A DNA stretch of 64,000 nt from Halorubrum sp. JWXQ-INN 858 (GTDB lineage: Archaea; Halobacteriota; Halobacteria; Halobacteriales; Haloferacaceae). Below, piece after piece: positions 8,101-16,793 of this stretch. The stretch covers positions 29,774 through 93,773 of the forward strand of contig NZ_WUAX01000004.1 of NCBI RefSeq assembly GCF_009806985.1, in the 5' to 3' direction. The notes under the pieces are model-generated. The model made no database searches and was not told the DNA's origin. It saw only the letters and a list, made by a program, of their open reading frames with translations. Position 1 is the stretch's first letter; every line of letters begins with the position of its first letter. A program made the position numbers and the translations under genes.

Positions 8101-8884
8101 CGCGTCCCTCCACGGCGACGCGGTGGGCGACGACGTGTCCCCGACGGTCTCCCTCGAACGTGGCGACGACGCTCGCGTGCTCGTCCCCGTCGAACCGACC
8201 GGTGTAGACGGTCGCGCCCGTCTCCTCGAGGGATCGGACCCACGGGTCCGGCGTCGGCGTCTCGACGGCCACGCTCCACTCCCCGCGTTCGTCCTCGATC
8301 AGCCGGTCGTGATCGACCTCGGTTACGAGGGTCCCGGAGACCGCGCCCGAGCCGTCCATCGAGACCCCCTCGGCGCGGAGGTCGACGACGCCGATCACGA
8401 CCACGTCGTCGGACGCCGAAACGGGCGGATGACTCGCCATCGACCGGCTCCCCGCGTGGTCCCGGACGACGCCGCCGCCGACCGCTGTGACGCCGTAGTC
8501 GCCCCGCTCGTAGACGACGGCGTCGCTCTCGCGGCTCGCGACGAGTTCGCCGTCGCGGAAGACGCGCACCGTCCGCCGTTCCGTACGGATCGCACCCTCC
8601 GCGAACGTCACCCGCGCCGTTCCGCTGCCGGTCGACTCGATCGGGTCTATCGCGTCGTCGAGGTCCGTCGCGACGCGCTCGACGTCTCCCGCCGCCGCGT
8701 GGCTGTCGACGACCGTCCCGACGGTCGCCGTGAGCGCGCCGAGACTCACCATCGTCAGCCCGATCAACAGGGCGACGCCGATGACGTTCGACTGGGCACG
8801 GCCGTCGACGGCTATCGAGACGGACCGACCGTCGGTCCGGGCGATCTCGCCAGTCCCGACGGAGACCGCCGCGATCGCGTTCAT
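8093..8884 (-). CDS. Type IV pilin N-terminal domain protein
   Basis: The clearest pilin of the group (263 residues). The segment RAQSNVIGVALLIGLTMVSL at about residues 29-48 matches the haloarchaeal type IV pilin N-terminal domain, in which a prepilin peptidase cuts near the Q/S before a hydrophobic helix. A long beta-rich exported region follows. It has pairs of short charged repeats but no enzyme signature. It is the first small gene after the TadC-like platform, overlapping it by four bases. It may be the major subunit of the structure or a core minor pilin; sequence alone does not decide. Confidence 0.85.
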   Translation of the reverse strand: MNAIAAVSVGTGEIARTDGRSVSIAVDGRAQSNVIGVALLIGLTMVSLGALTATVGTVVDSHAAAGDVERVATDLDDAIDPIESTGSGTARVTFAEGAIRTERRTVRVFRDGELVASRESDAVVYERGDYGVTAVGGGVVRDHAGSRSMASHPPVSASDDVVVIGVVDLRAEGVSMDGSGAVSGTLVTEVDHDRLIEDERGEWSVAVETPTPDPWVRSLEETGATVYTGRFDGDEHASVVATFEGDRRGHVVAHRVAVEGRDG

Positions 8885-10899
8885 ATCATCCCTCCGCCCG
8901 CGAAGACGAGGTAACAGGCCCCGACCAACAGCCCGGAGTGTAACAGCGCCTCGTAGGGGCCACGGGAGGCCGCTCCCGCGAACCAGCCGGACGCGAGCAT
9001 CGTCGCCTGGGTCACGACGTAGAACCGGAACCGCTCTCGATCCGGCTGGACGGCGTCGGGGTCGAGCGCGAAGCCGGACGTCCCGGACAGCTCGGAGAGC
9101 TGGGCGAACCCGTCGATCACCTGCGTGTTGACGGCGACGACGATCCCGACGACGAGCAGGGCCGTCGTCCAGCCGACCGCGACGTAAACGAGCATCGCGG
9201 AGCGGAGCGCCTGCTTCTCGTGGTACAGCCGGCCGATCTCCGCCTGTAGCGTCTCGAACACCGCTTCGGCGTCGCTGCCGGCGTTGAGCGCGCCCGACAC
9301 CAGCCCGACGGTCTGTCCGGCCAGCGGCGTCCCGACGCGATCGACGAACCGGTCCAACGCCGCGGTCCGGAGGTCCGCCTCGGGAGCGACGTCGCTCGGG
9401 TCAGCGGACGCCTGTTCGGACCGTCCCGGGCGGCCGGCGGCGAGGTCGCTGTCCGCCCGCGGCCCCGCGGCGGTCGTCAGCGAGAGGTTGAACGCGAGGT
9501 CCGCGACGTCCGCGTTCAGCGCGCCGAGGTCGACGTCGCGGGCGACGACCGCGACCGCCTCGGGGAACGGACGGCCGAGGGAGACGTGTCCGGAGACCGC
9601 GTGGACGAAGTCCTTCATCTCGCGGTCCTTCGCGTCGTCGACCCGCGCCCGGCGGACGGAAACGACCCCGACGGGGACGGCGAACGCGACGTACGCGAAC
9701 AGCCCGGCGTTGACCGGCGTCGCTCCCGCGAGGGCCGCGGCCGCGCCGACGCCGATCGCCGGTCCCGCGACCGCGAGCGCCGCGGCCGGCGGGGTGTGTG
9801 GGACCGCGGCGAGGACGCCGACCGGCGTGTCGGCCAGCTCGTAGCTCGTCCGTTGGTCGGCCGGCCGGAGGCTCTCGACGGTCGCCGCGCCGGCGAGCCC
9901 GACGACGAGGACGAACGCCGCGGAGCCGTAGACGACGATCGATCGGGCCGGGACGTGCCCGATCGGGGTCCAGACCGGTCGCGACAGCCCCGGCGCGAGC
10001 ACGCTCATCACGGTCAACACGATGACCAACAGCGCCGGCAACACGAGCACGACGATGAAGAGCTCCGCGAGCAGTTCGAGGTACCCCTCCGCGCGCTTCC
10101 TGGCGCGGTCCTGTCTGTGTCTGAGCATCCGGCTCTCCATCCGGAGGTAGTTCGCCAACGCGTCGCCGCCCTGGTTGGCGTGTTCGCGAAACTTCAACAG
10201 GAACGGCGCGAGCAGGTCCCGCGAGGGGGTGTCCCGGGCCACGCGGCGGAGCCCCTCGTCGAGGCTCCCCGTGAGGCGTGTCGTGTTACACACCTTCCGG
10301 AGCGACACGGCGGTCGCCCCGTACGCGTCGCTTCGTGCCGCCTTCGCGACCATGGCTCGGGCGTCGTCGCTGCCGGACGAGAGCGCGTTGAGGTACCGGA
10401 CCGCCCCGGGGAGCGTGCGCTCGATGTCCGTTCGGCGCGCGGACGAGAGCCACCGCAGGTAGAGCCCGCTCGATCGGACCGTCGCCCGTTTGGCGGCGAC
10501 GCCGGCGACGCCGGCGACGACCGCGGCGGCCCACGGTGCGGGGACGTCGCCGACCCCGATCGGGACGGCCGACGGCGGGGGCGCGGTCGCGTCGTGGACC
10601 GCGGCGAGCACGCCGGGCGCGACCGCCGAGGCCACGAGCAGCGTCGGGACCAGCGTGAGGAGACACGCCGCCCACGAGAGCCCGTACGTGCGGGACAAGA
10701 AGACGTCGAAGCTCGTCCGGAGGTTCGTTCCGCGGTACCGTTTCCGGTCGACCGCGTGGCGGCGTTCGTCGGCGTGGCGGGCGAACAGCGCGTACAGCCC
10801 GCGGTCGATCACCGACAGCCGGGACCCGCTGCCCGACCCGACCGCGCCGGAGGAACGACCGGCCTCGACGGTCGCGGTCGTGCCTCCGTCGTCGGTCAT
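8881..10899 (-). CDS. TadC/PilC-type membrane platform with two GSPII-F domains
   Basis: Inner-membrane platform protein (672 residues) of an archaeal type IV pilus/Tad-like system. Two type II secretion F domains are visible in tandem, each with an N-terminal soluble helical part (for example YLNALSSGSDDARAM near 150, and FVHAVSGHVSLGRPFPEAV near 430) and a membrane part (LLAELFIVVLVLPALLVIVL near 275; VYVAVGWTTALLVVGIVV near 590). Fusion of two F domains is typical of archaeal PilC/FlaJ-like proteins. It overlaps the ATPase gene by four bases and is read directly after it. It anchors the ATPase and drives pilin assembly. Confidence 0.92.
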   Translation of the reverse strand: MTDDGGTTATVEAGRSSGAVGSGSGSRLSVIDRGLYALFARHADERRHAVDRKRYRGTNLRTSFDVFLSRTYGLSWAACLLTLVPTLLVASAVAPGVLAAVHDATAPPPSAVPIGVGDVPAPWAAAVVAGVAGVAAKRATVRSSGLYLRWLSSARRTDIERTLPGAVRYLNALSSGSDDARAMVAKAARSDAYGATAVSLRKVCNTTRLTGSLDEGLRRVARDTPSRDLLAPFLLKFREHANQGGDALANYLRMESRMLRHRQDRARKRAEGYLELLAELFIVVLVLPALLVIVLTVMSVLAPGLSRPVWTPIGHVPARSIVVYGSAAFVLVVGLAGAATVESLRPADQRTSYELADTPVGVLAAVPHTPPAAALAVAGPAIGVGAAAALAGATPVNAGLFAYVAFAVPVGVVSVRRARVDDAKDREMKDFVHAVSGHVSLGRPFPEAVAVVARDVDLGALNADVADLAFNLSLTTAAGPRADSDLAAGRPGRSEQASADPSDVAPEADLRTAALDRFVDRVGTPLAGQTVGLVSGALNAGSDAEAVFETLQAEIGRLYHEKQALRSAMLVYVAVGWTTALLVVGIVVAVNTQVIDGFAQLSELSGTSGFALDPDAVQPDRERFRFYVVTQATMLASGWFAGAASRGPYEALLHSGLLVGACYLVFAGGGMI

Positions 10900-13232
10900 T
10901 GACGGCCCCCACGGTCCATCGTCCGCGCCGCGCGCTCGACGGTCGCCGCCTCGTCGGTCCGGAGGTCAGCGAGGAACTCGAAGAGGTCGTCGAAGTCGTC
11001 GACCGCGTCGCGGACGAGGTACTGGACGTACCGGTGTTTCCTGGCGAACTCCGCCTCGACCGCGTCGACGTCGCGGTCGGTTCGGTCCGCGAGCCGGGAG
11101 AACGCGTGTAGTCGGCGGTCCGGGCCGGTCGACGCCGATCCCGTGGCGGCCGGTCCCGCCGACTCGTCGGACGGGTCGCCGGCGAGACGGAAGCGTCCCT
11201 CCGTGTCACGCCACGCGACCGTGTTGTAGTGGACGGTCGTCTCCCCCTTCTCGACGACGCCGGCACCCCCGTGTCTCGGGTTCCCCGTCGGGCTCCGTTT
11301 CGCCTCCGAGGAGAGCCCCTCGTACTCGCTCGCCGAGAGGAGTTCGACCACCTGTGCCACGTAGCGGTCGCCGCCGACGCGGTGCGGGAACACCACGAGG
11401 TCGAGCTCCCGCAGGAGGTACGCCGGGAGCCCCTGTTCGATAACGCGGTTGACCAACGTCTCGACGTTCTCCGCGTGCGTCGTGCCGACGACCCCGTGAC
11501 CGGTGTTCAACGTCTGTGCGAACGTCTCGAAGCTCGCCGGCGTGTTGATCTCCGCGATCACCTCGACGTCCGGGTTGAGGTAGTTCGTCTCCGTCATCAG
11601 CTCCGCCATGGTCACCGCCTTGTACGCGTTCTCGTGATCGCGGGTGGTGAGCGACACGCCCGTTTCGTGGGGGAGCCGCACCTCCCGTGACCCCTCGTCG
11701 ATCGATATCGGGCGGTCGTCGAAGGGGATAAACGGCATGTGGGCGTTCATCAACGTCGTCTTCCCGACCCCCGTCGGCCCCGAGAAGAGGACGACGCCGT
11801 GGTGTTCATACAGCATCCACAACAGCGTGACGAGCTCGGTCGACAGCGCGTCCCGCTCGATCAGGTCGACGGGCGTCATGACGTCGGGGGCCTGCTTGCG
11901 GATGGAGACGTGCGGACCGTCCTCGGAGATGACGGGGAGCGCGACGGCACACCGGATCGTCTCCGCGACGCCGTCGAGGTCGAGGTTCACCTTGGCGGAC
12001 GGCGTCGAGGCGTTGAGTTCGGTGCCGTCGCGCGCCGCCAGCTGAGTCACCACGTTGACGAACCCCGTCTCGTCGTCGAACGCGAGGTTCGTCGGGACCC
12101 GGTCGTCGGTTCCGGGGAGTCCGCCGGCGGGGCCGGCCTCGTCGGTCGTCCCCGCCGGTTCGCGGATCGACGCGCGTGGAACGACCTTCACCCGCTCGCC
12201 GACGCGATTGGCCTCGACGTCCTCCAGGTTCGGGTCGCGGACGGGGATCGAGAGGATCCCCTCGCCCACCAGATCACGCAGCACGTAGTAGACGAGGTCG
12301 TCGAGCCGGTCGTGGGCGTATCGGGAGTCGACGGGCGGCACCGCGAGGTCGTACTCCGCGAGCGCGGCCCGCGCACGGAAACGGGTGGCGTCGAGCCACG
12401 CCCGCGTGTTTCGGGCCGTGAGCCGACGCGAGAGGAACCGGCGCGCCCGTTCGGCCACGAACGCCTCGCGGTCCTCGACGACGCCGTCGACCGTCGTCTC
12501 CCAGATCCGTTCTTTACACTCGCGGATCAGCGCCTCGTCGTCGGGGAGCAGGTCCGGTTCGAGGACGGCGTACTTCGTCGTGAACTGATCGGAGCCGAGC
12601 AGCCGGTCGCGATAGACGACGACCCCGACGTCGAAGCCGGCGAACGCGACGGTGTACTGGTGGAGCCGCTCGGCGGCGACGCGCTCGACGTAGGCGGCGT
12701 CCGGGTCGATCCCCGTCTCGAGGGGCGCGAACGACTCGGTGTGAACGATCAGCTCCTCGGCGTCGCCGACGTCGGCGACCTCGATCCGGTCGTCGAGCGC
12801 GACCGGAGTGAGGTCGTTCAACAGGCGGAGCTCGCTCAGGGCGTGATAGCTGAGGCGGCGGCGCGCGGCCGCGCTCGTGTCGAGCAGGCGATCGAGCGCG
12901 CGCTCGTACTTCGGCTCGAACCCGGCCTCCGCGCGCTCGACGACCCCGGCCCGCGTCAGCGGACGGCGGTGACGGACCGCCGAGAAGTGCGTTCTGACGG
13001 CGTCCAGCGAGCGCTCGTCGGCTCGCGACAGCGGCGGCTCGCGGACGTCGTAGGCGAACCGTCCGTCGTCGTACTCGGTCACCGTGGCGACGACGCCGGG
13101 CGCGGGCGCGTACTGCGCCCGAACCGCCGGCGCGTACCACGCTTCCGGGTCGTCCGGCGGAACCGGTGCCGGAACCCGCCCGTCGCGATCGCTCGATCCG
13201 TCCCCGATCTGCAGCGTTGGTCCATTCGTCAC
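10896..13232 (-). CDS. Type II/IV secretion system ATPase (PilB/TadA family)
   Basis: Secretion ATPase (778 residues), the motor of the pilus or secretion machine. The Walker A motif SGPTGVGKTTLMN lies near residue 480, an Asp box IDEGSREVRLP near 510, a Walker B region NPDVEVIAEINTP near 555 and the His box TTHAENVETLVNR near 590. The long N-terminal region before the ATPase core is typical of haloarchaeal PilB proteins. It opens the operon and is followed by the platform and five pilin-like genes, each overlapping the next. The C-terminal 150 residues after the core are family-specific. What the system assembles (adhesion pilus or other) is not decided by sequence. Confidence 0.94.
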   Translation of the reverse strand: MTNGPTLQIGDGSSDRDGRVPAPVPPDDPEAWYAPAVRAQYAPAPGVVATVTEYDDGRFAYDVREPPLSRADERSLDAVRTHFSAVRHRRPLTRAGVVERAEAGFEPKYERALDRLLDTSAAARRRLSYHALSELRLLNDLTPVALDDRIEVADVGDAEELIVHTESFAPLETGIDPDAAYVERVAAERLHQYTVAFAGFDVGVVVYRDRLLGSDQFTTKYAVLEPDLLPDDEALIRECKERIWETTVDGVVEDREAFVAERARRFLSRRLTARNTRAWLDATRFRARAALAEYDLAVPPVDSRYAHDRLDDLVYYVLRDLVGEGILSIPVRDPNLEDVEANRVGERVKVVPRASIREPAGTTDEAGPAGGLPGTDDRVPTNLAFDDETGFVNVVTQLAARDGTELNASTPSAKVNLDLDGVAETIRCAVALPVISEDGPHVSIRKQAPDVMTPVDLIERDALSTELVTLLWMLYEHHGVVLFSGPTGVGKTTLMNAHMPFIPFDDRPISIDEGSREVRLPHETGVSLTTRDHENAYKAVTMAELMTETNYLNPDVEVIAEINTPASFETFAQTLNTGHGVVGTTHAENVETLVNRVIEQGLPAYLLRELDLVVFPHRVGGDRYVAQVVELLSASEYEGLSSEAKRSPTGNPRHGGAGVVEKGETTVHYNTVAWRDTEGRFRLAGDPSDESAGPAATGSASTGPDRRLHAFSRLADRTDRDVDAVEAEFARKHRYVQYLVRDAVDDFDDLFEFLADLRTDEAATVERAARTMDRGGRQ

Positions 13233-13267
13233 GTCGACTCACTCGTCGTCGATCCGGGGTGGCTCCC

Positions 13268-13318
13268 GATCGGGTTTAAACCTTTATTTCTATCAGTAAT
13301 TAGTTTCAAAATTCGTAA
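13268..13318. promoter_or_regulatory. AT-rich divergent promoter region
   Basis: This is an unusually A/T-rich stretch between the pilus operon (minus) and the small gene at 13418 (plus). It contains the near-palindrome ggtttaaacc, a good TATA candidate for the minus-strand operon about 41 bases before its ATG, and ctttatttctatcagtaatt, which could serve either strand. Confidence 0.4.
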
Positions 13319-13417
13319 ACCAACGGGGAGCGCGAGGGATTCCCGAGACCCCTCCGGCGGTCTCAGTATTGAGAACTCCGGCGATGCGTTTAGGCGTCCG
13401 GCCGATGGAGCGACGGT

Positions 13418-13579
13418 ATGAACGGTTCCGAGGCGTCGTGGTCCGAAGGGGCGGCGGCCGAGGTCGTCGAGGAGTTCCTCGATCGGGGCCTCCTGTCGGC
13501 GGCGACGGAGCGCCGGGTGCGCGCCCTGCGGAGCCGGGGCGACGACGTGGCGGCGTTAGAGGAGGTCCTCAAGGACTGA
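13418..13579 (+). CDS. Small hypothetical protein, 53 residues
   Basis: A short open frame with an ATG start, a TGA stop and typical haloarchaeal codon use. It encodes an acidic helical peptide (MNGSEASWSEGAAAEVVEEF at the start, ending LEEVLKD). Helices appear at about residues 12-24 and 28-52, suggesting a helical hairpin. It sits alone between the divergent pilus operon and the convergent transducer gene. A weak TATA-like ttta lies about 30 bases upstream. I recognise no family. Nothing else occupies this stretch, and the reading frame has the expected G/C-rich third positions, so a real gene is likely but unproven. Confidence 0.5.
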   Translation: MNGSEASWSEGAAAEVVEEFLDRGLLSAATERRVRALRSRGDDVAALEEVLKD

Positions 13580-13607
13580 TCCCCGCAGCGGTCGCGGCGC
13601 GGTCCGA

Positions 13608-14516
13608 TCACTCCTCTTCGATCAGTTCCTGGAACCCCTCGTTGACCTCCGAAACCATCGCCGACTGCTCTTCGACCGCGGCGCTGATGTTGTCCGTCTC
13701 GTCGCTTATCTCCTCGGCGTTGGACGCCGTCCGGTCGACCATCGAGGCGATCTCCTCGGTGCTGGCCGCCTGCTCGTCGGTCGCGTGTGCGACCTCGTCG
13801 ATCCCGATGTTGAGCTCCTCGATCGAGCCGTCGATGTCCTCGAACAGCGAGAGCGTGGACTGGACCTCGCTGATCCCGTTCTGAACGGCCTGCTCGTTGT
13901 CCTCGAGCCCGTCGACGGCCCGTTTGGTGTCGTGTTGGATCCCGTCGACGAGCTCCTCGATGTCGTTCGCGCGCCGCTGGGACTTCTCGGCCAGCGACTT
14001 GATCTCCTCGGCGACGACCGCGAAGCCGGCCCCGGCGTCGCCGGCCCGCGCGGCTTCGATCGAGGCGTTGAGCGCGAGCAGGTTGGTCTGGTCGGCGATG
14101 TCGTTGATGACGGCGACCATCTCGTCGATCTCCTCGACGCTGTCTTCGATCCGATGGACCCGCTCGTTCACCTCCGTCGAGGACTCGTCGACCCGCGTCA
14201 TCGCCGTTCGGGTGTCGCGGGCGGCGGAGCGCCCCCGCGTGGCGAGCTCGCTCACCTGGTCGCCCTCGCTCGCGACCTCCTCGGCCGACGAGGCGATCTC
14301 CTCGACGGCCGCGCTCATGTCGGACACCTCGCTGCGGACCTCGGACATGCCGTCCGCCTGCTCGCGTGACAGCGCGGAGATCTCCTCGGTTCGGACCGCG
14401 ATGTCCTCCGAGGCGTCCTGAAGCTCGACGAGCGCGTGCGCCGCCTCCTCGACCTCCCGTGTTTCGTGTTCCTCGGCGATCTCCGTCGTGTGTTCGGTGG
14501 ACTCCGTCGTAGCCAT
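13608..14516 (-). CDS. Soluble methyl-accepting chemotaxis-type transducer
   Basis: A 302-residue signalling domain of the methyl-accepting chemotaxis family without any transmembrane segment, sensor domain or HAMP. It is almost entirely coiled coil. The hairpin tip that contacts CheA/CheW is clear: [20 protein letters not shown] followed by [16 protein letters not shown]. Glu/Gln-rich heptads on both arms supply possible methylation sites. Without a receptor part it may act as a cytoplasmic transducer or an adaptor within the chemoreceptor array, as in other soluble haloarchaeal Htr proteins. It stands alone, convergent with the small gene at 13418, with a TATA-like cttaga about 28 bases upstream. 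Confidence 0.9.
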   Translation of the reverse strand: MATTESTEHTTEIAEEHETREVEEAAHALVELQDASEDIAVRTEEISALSREQADGMSEVRSEVSDMSAAVEEIASSAEEVASEGDQVSELATRGRSAARDTRTAMTRVDESSTEVNERVHRIEDSVEEIDEMVAVINDIADQTNLLALNASIEAARAGDAGAGFAVVAEEIKSLAEKSQRRANDIEELVDGIQHDTKRAVDGLEDNEQAVQNGISEVQSTLSLFEDIDGSIEELNIGIDEVAHATDEQAASTEEIASMVDRTASNAEEISDETDNISAAVEEQSAMVSEVNEGFQELIEEE

Positions 14517-14641
14517 TACGGCTCTAAGCGTCGGCCGTCCGCCACTTAGACGTTCGCGTCCGATCGACGCGTTTGATAATTAGAACCGTCGGCCGGCGCT
14601 AGCTGGTACTCCCGAGCGTGCAACTGGTACTCCCGAGCGTA

Positions 14642-15175
14642 CTACTGGAACTCCTGAGCGTACAGGTCCTGTGCGTGCTCGATCGCGTCCTTCGCGGTCG
14701 CTTTGTCCTCCCAGCCGAGCGTTTCGACCTCCTTGCCCGCTTCGAGGTTCTTGTACGTCGAGAAGAACTCGTCTATCTCGTCGCGGATCTGCTGGGGGAT
14801 GTCCTCGAGGTCCTCGATGTGGTCGAATCGCGGGTCCTCCGTGGGCACCGCGATCACCTTGTCGTCCTGCTCGCCGTCGTCGTCCATCCGCATCAGGGCG
14901 ACGGGGCGGGCCTCGATGATGCATCCGGGGAACGTCTGGTCCTCGACGAGCACCATCACGTCGAAGGGGTCGCCGTCGTCGTAGTACGACTGCGGGATAA
15001 AGCCGTAGTCGTACGGGTAGTGAACGTTCGAGTGGAGCACACGGTCGAGGACGACCGCGGGGATGTCCTTGTCGTACTCGTACTTGTTTCGCTCGCCCTT
15101 CAGACACTCCACGACTGCGTAGATCTCGTCGGGCGCGTTCGGTCCCGTTTCGAGGTCCTCCCAGAGGTTCGCCAT
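14642..15175 (-). CDS. ppa: Inorganic pyrophosphatase
   Basis: Family I soluble inorganic pyrophosphatase (177 residues, the normal length), hydrolysing PPi and pulling biosynthetic reactions forward in the cytoplasm. The active-site pattern is intact: EIYAVVECLKGERNKYEYD at the start, HYPYDYGFIPQSYYDDGDPF (metal ligand Asp cluster D-G-D-P-x-D, completed by DVMV), and EDPRF further on. The frame stays open upstream to 15355, but that extension is Arg/Pro-rich, lies across a tandem repeat and precedes the natural MANLWEDLETGPN start, so 15175 is chosen. No operon partner. Confidence 0.95.
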   Translation of the reverse strand: MANLWEDLETGPNAPDEIYAVVECLKGERNKYEYDKDIPAVVLDRVLHSNVHYPYDYGFIPQSYYDDGDPFDVMVLVEDQTFPGCIIEARPVALMRMDDDGEQDDKVIAVPTEDPRFDHIEDLEDIPQQIRDEIDEFFSTYKNLEAGKEVETLGWEDKATAKDAIEHAQDLYAQEFQ

Positions 15176-15216
15176 GTGGTACGGAGTCGGTCCAAGCGCA
15201 TCAAAGTCCTTTCGGG

Positions 15217-15330
15217 TCCCGATCGCGGGGGTTCGAGCGACCCTGGCCCCGATCGCGGGGGTTCGAGCGACCCTGGCCCCGATCGCGGGGGTTCGAGCGT
15301 CTTCGGCCCGGTCGCGAGGGTTCGAGCGTC
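15217..15330. repeat. 30-base tandem repeat upstream of ppa
   Basis: A 30-base unit with the core gatcgcgggggttcgagcg is repeated with period 30 at 15221, 15251 and 15281, with a fourth degenerate copy from about 15309. The first three copies are nearly identical. The array begins about 42 bases upstream of the pyrophosphatase start. There are no spacers, so it is not a CRISPR. Confidence 0.85.
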
Positions 15331-15558
15331 GGACCACGGGACGACGCGGACTCACCCGACCGACGGGAAAACGGATCCTCGATGGGAGGGCCGTTCACGT
15401 CGCCGATCCGTCGAAACGACGACCGGATCCGCGACGGATCGGCAGCCGCCGACGCGGTGTGATACAACCCAGTTGTGACACCGACACCCATCGTTCCGCC
15501 CCCGAGGAAGGCGAAAAGCGCCCATTGAAGGACTCGAAGCGTCGAAATCCTTGAGAAA

Positions 15559-15568
15559 GGTTATATGC
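15559..15568 (+). promoter_or_regulatory. TATA box of the PadR gene
   Basis: The sequence ggttatatgc is centred about 26 bases before the ATG at 15590, the canonical distance for a leaderless haloarchaeal transcript. Confidence 0.65.
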
Positions 15569-15589
15569 CCGGGTGACATTTCGATAGCC

Positions 15590-15949
15590 ATGTCAGAGGC
15601 ACAATCTGTCACCGAGGTGTCGACGGCTGCACGCGACCTCACGGCGTTCCAGCAGAACATCCTCACGATCCTTGCCGAGAAGCCGCGCTACGGGCTCGCT
15701 GTCAAGCGCGAACTCGAAGCGTACTACGACTCGGAAGTGAACCACGGGCGCCTCTACCCGAACCTCGACGACCTCGTCGAGATGGGGTTCGTCGAGAAGA
15801 GCGAGCTCGACAAGCGGACGAACCAGTACGAGCTCACCGCCGACGGCCACGACGCCGTCCTCGGCCAGATAGAGTGGGTCCTCGAACGGTTCGTCACCGA
15901 CGAGGAGCGCGTGGACGAGATCCGCGCGATCCTCGCCGACCAGGCGTAA
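15590..15949 (+). CDS. PadR family transcriptional regulator
   Basis: A 119-residue winged-helix DNA-binding protein of the PadR family. The N-terminal helix-turn-helix is seen in LTAFQQNILTILAEKPRYGL, then the recognition part and wing in VNHGRLYPNLDDLVEMGFVE and QYELTADGHDAV. A C-terminal helix (WVLERFVTDEERVDEIRAIL) would mediate dimerisation. The start at 15590 is preferred over the upstream ATG at 15551 because a TATA box at 15559-15568 would make the latter untranslatable. Members of this small haloarchaeal type are common; the target genes are unknown. It lies upstream of the convergent rnhA pair. Confidence 0.88.
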   Translation: MSEAQSVTEVSTAARDLTAFQQNILTILAEKPRYGLAVKRELEAYYDSEVNHGRLYPNLDDLVEMGFVEKSELDKRTNQYELTADGHDAVLGQIEWVLERFVTDEERVDEIRAILADQA

Positions 15950-16055
15950 CCGACTCCATCGACACCACCGGCGCATCGAGCGGCAACCGATCGAAAAACG
16001 GTTCTGTCACACGGCGCGGCTCACGCCGCGCGACTCCGACCTCCGAGCGACGCGG

Positions 16056-16793
16056 CTACGGCTCCGGATCCGGGACGTCAGCAGCGACCTCCGCGACGAG
16101 CGCGAGCGAGTCCGCCAGGACGGCCCGCTGGTCGTCGCTCGGCCACGCGTTCCGCGGGAAGTACTCCTCGCGGAACTCCGCCCGCACCTCGGGGAGCGCG
16201 TCGTCGACCGGCCGGACGTAGTGGTTGCTCATGAACGTCGCGAACGCCCGGGCGTTCGCGACGTGCGCCTCGTCGGCGACCGCGTCGGCGACCGCGTCGA
16301 CGACCGTGTCGTTGTACGCCGCGACCGCCCGATAGCGGTCGCTCTCGCCGGGCCCGGACAGCGACACCTCGACCGCGCGGTCGGTGTCCTCGATCCGGTC
16401 GAACCGAACGGTCCCGTCCGCGACCCACTCGTCCGGGTACAACACGAGCGTGTCGTCCGCCTCGCGGACCCGGGTGGTGTAGGCGTGGTCGGCGACGAGC
16501 CCGTCGCGACGGTCGCGATAGGACGTCGCCGCGTCCGGGTCGGTCGCCTCCCGCGCGAGCCGGGTGAGCCGTTCCGCCTCGTCGACGACCCCGACTGGGA
16601 CGTCCGGAACCCGGTCGTCGCTCGATCCGCCCTCCGGCTGCGCGTCGGTGTCCGTCGGTGCTCCCCCGGCGCCCGCCGGCTCCTCGTCGGAGCCGTCGTC
16701 ACCGGCGGTGTCGCTGCCCGCGGTCATCCCGTCGGCCAGTTCGCGTGCCCGTCGTTTCGCCCATTCGGGCGGCTCGTCGTTAGTGCCGGTCAT
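16056..16793 (-). CDS. Haloarchaeal rnhA-operon protein, function unknown
   Basis: A 245-residue acidic protein that accompanies RNase HI in haloarchaea. It has a Gly/Asp/Glu-rich, probably disordered segment at about residues 22-62, then a folded part with the features DRRDGLVADHAYTTRVRE, a strand-rich core and a C-terminal region with TFMSNHYVRP and EYFPRNAWPS. No catalytic motif is recognised. Its start lies inside the end of rnhA (14-base overlap), so the two are translated together. The pairing suggests a part in RNA:DNA hybrid processing or DNA repair, but this is inference from context only. Confidence 0.8.
   Translation of the reverse strand: MTGTNDEPPEWAKRRARELADGMTAGSDTAGDDGSDEEPAGAGGAPTDTDAQPEGGSSDDRVPDVPVGVVDEAERLTRLAREATDPDAATSYRDRRDGLVADHAYTTRVREADDTLVLYPDEWVADGTVRFDRIEDTDRAVEVSLSGPGESDRYRAVAAYNDTVVDAVADAVADEAHVANARAFATFMSNHYVRPVDDALPEVRAEFREEYFPRNAWPSDDQRAVLADSLALVAEVAADVPDPEP

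Noticed and set aside
15217..15330. Possible CRISPR array
   Set aside because: The 30-base units are directly abutted with no unique spacers and no cas genes nearby; a plain tandem repeat.
14642..15355. N-terminal extension of pyrophosphatase
   Set aside because: The extra 60 codons run through the 30-base repeat and are Arg/Pro-rich; the conserved start MANLWED is at 15175.
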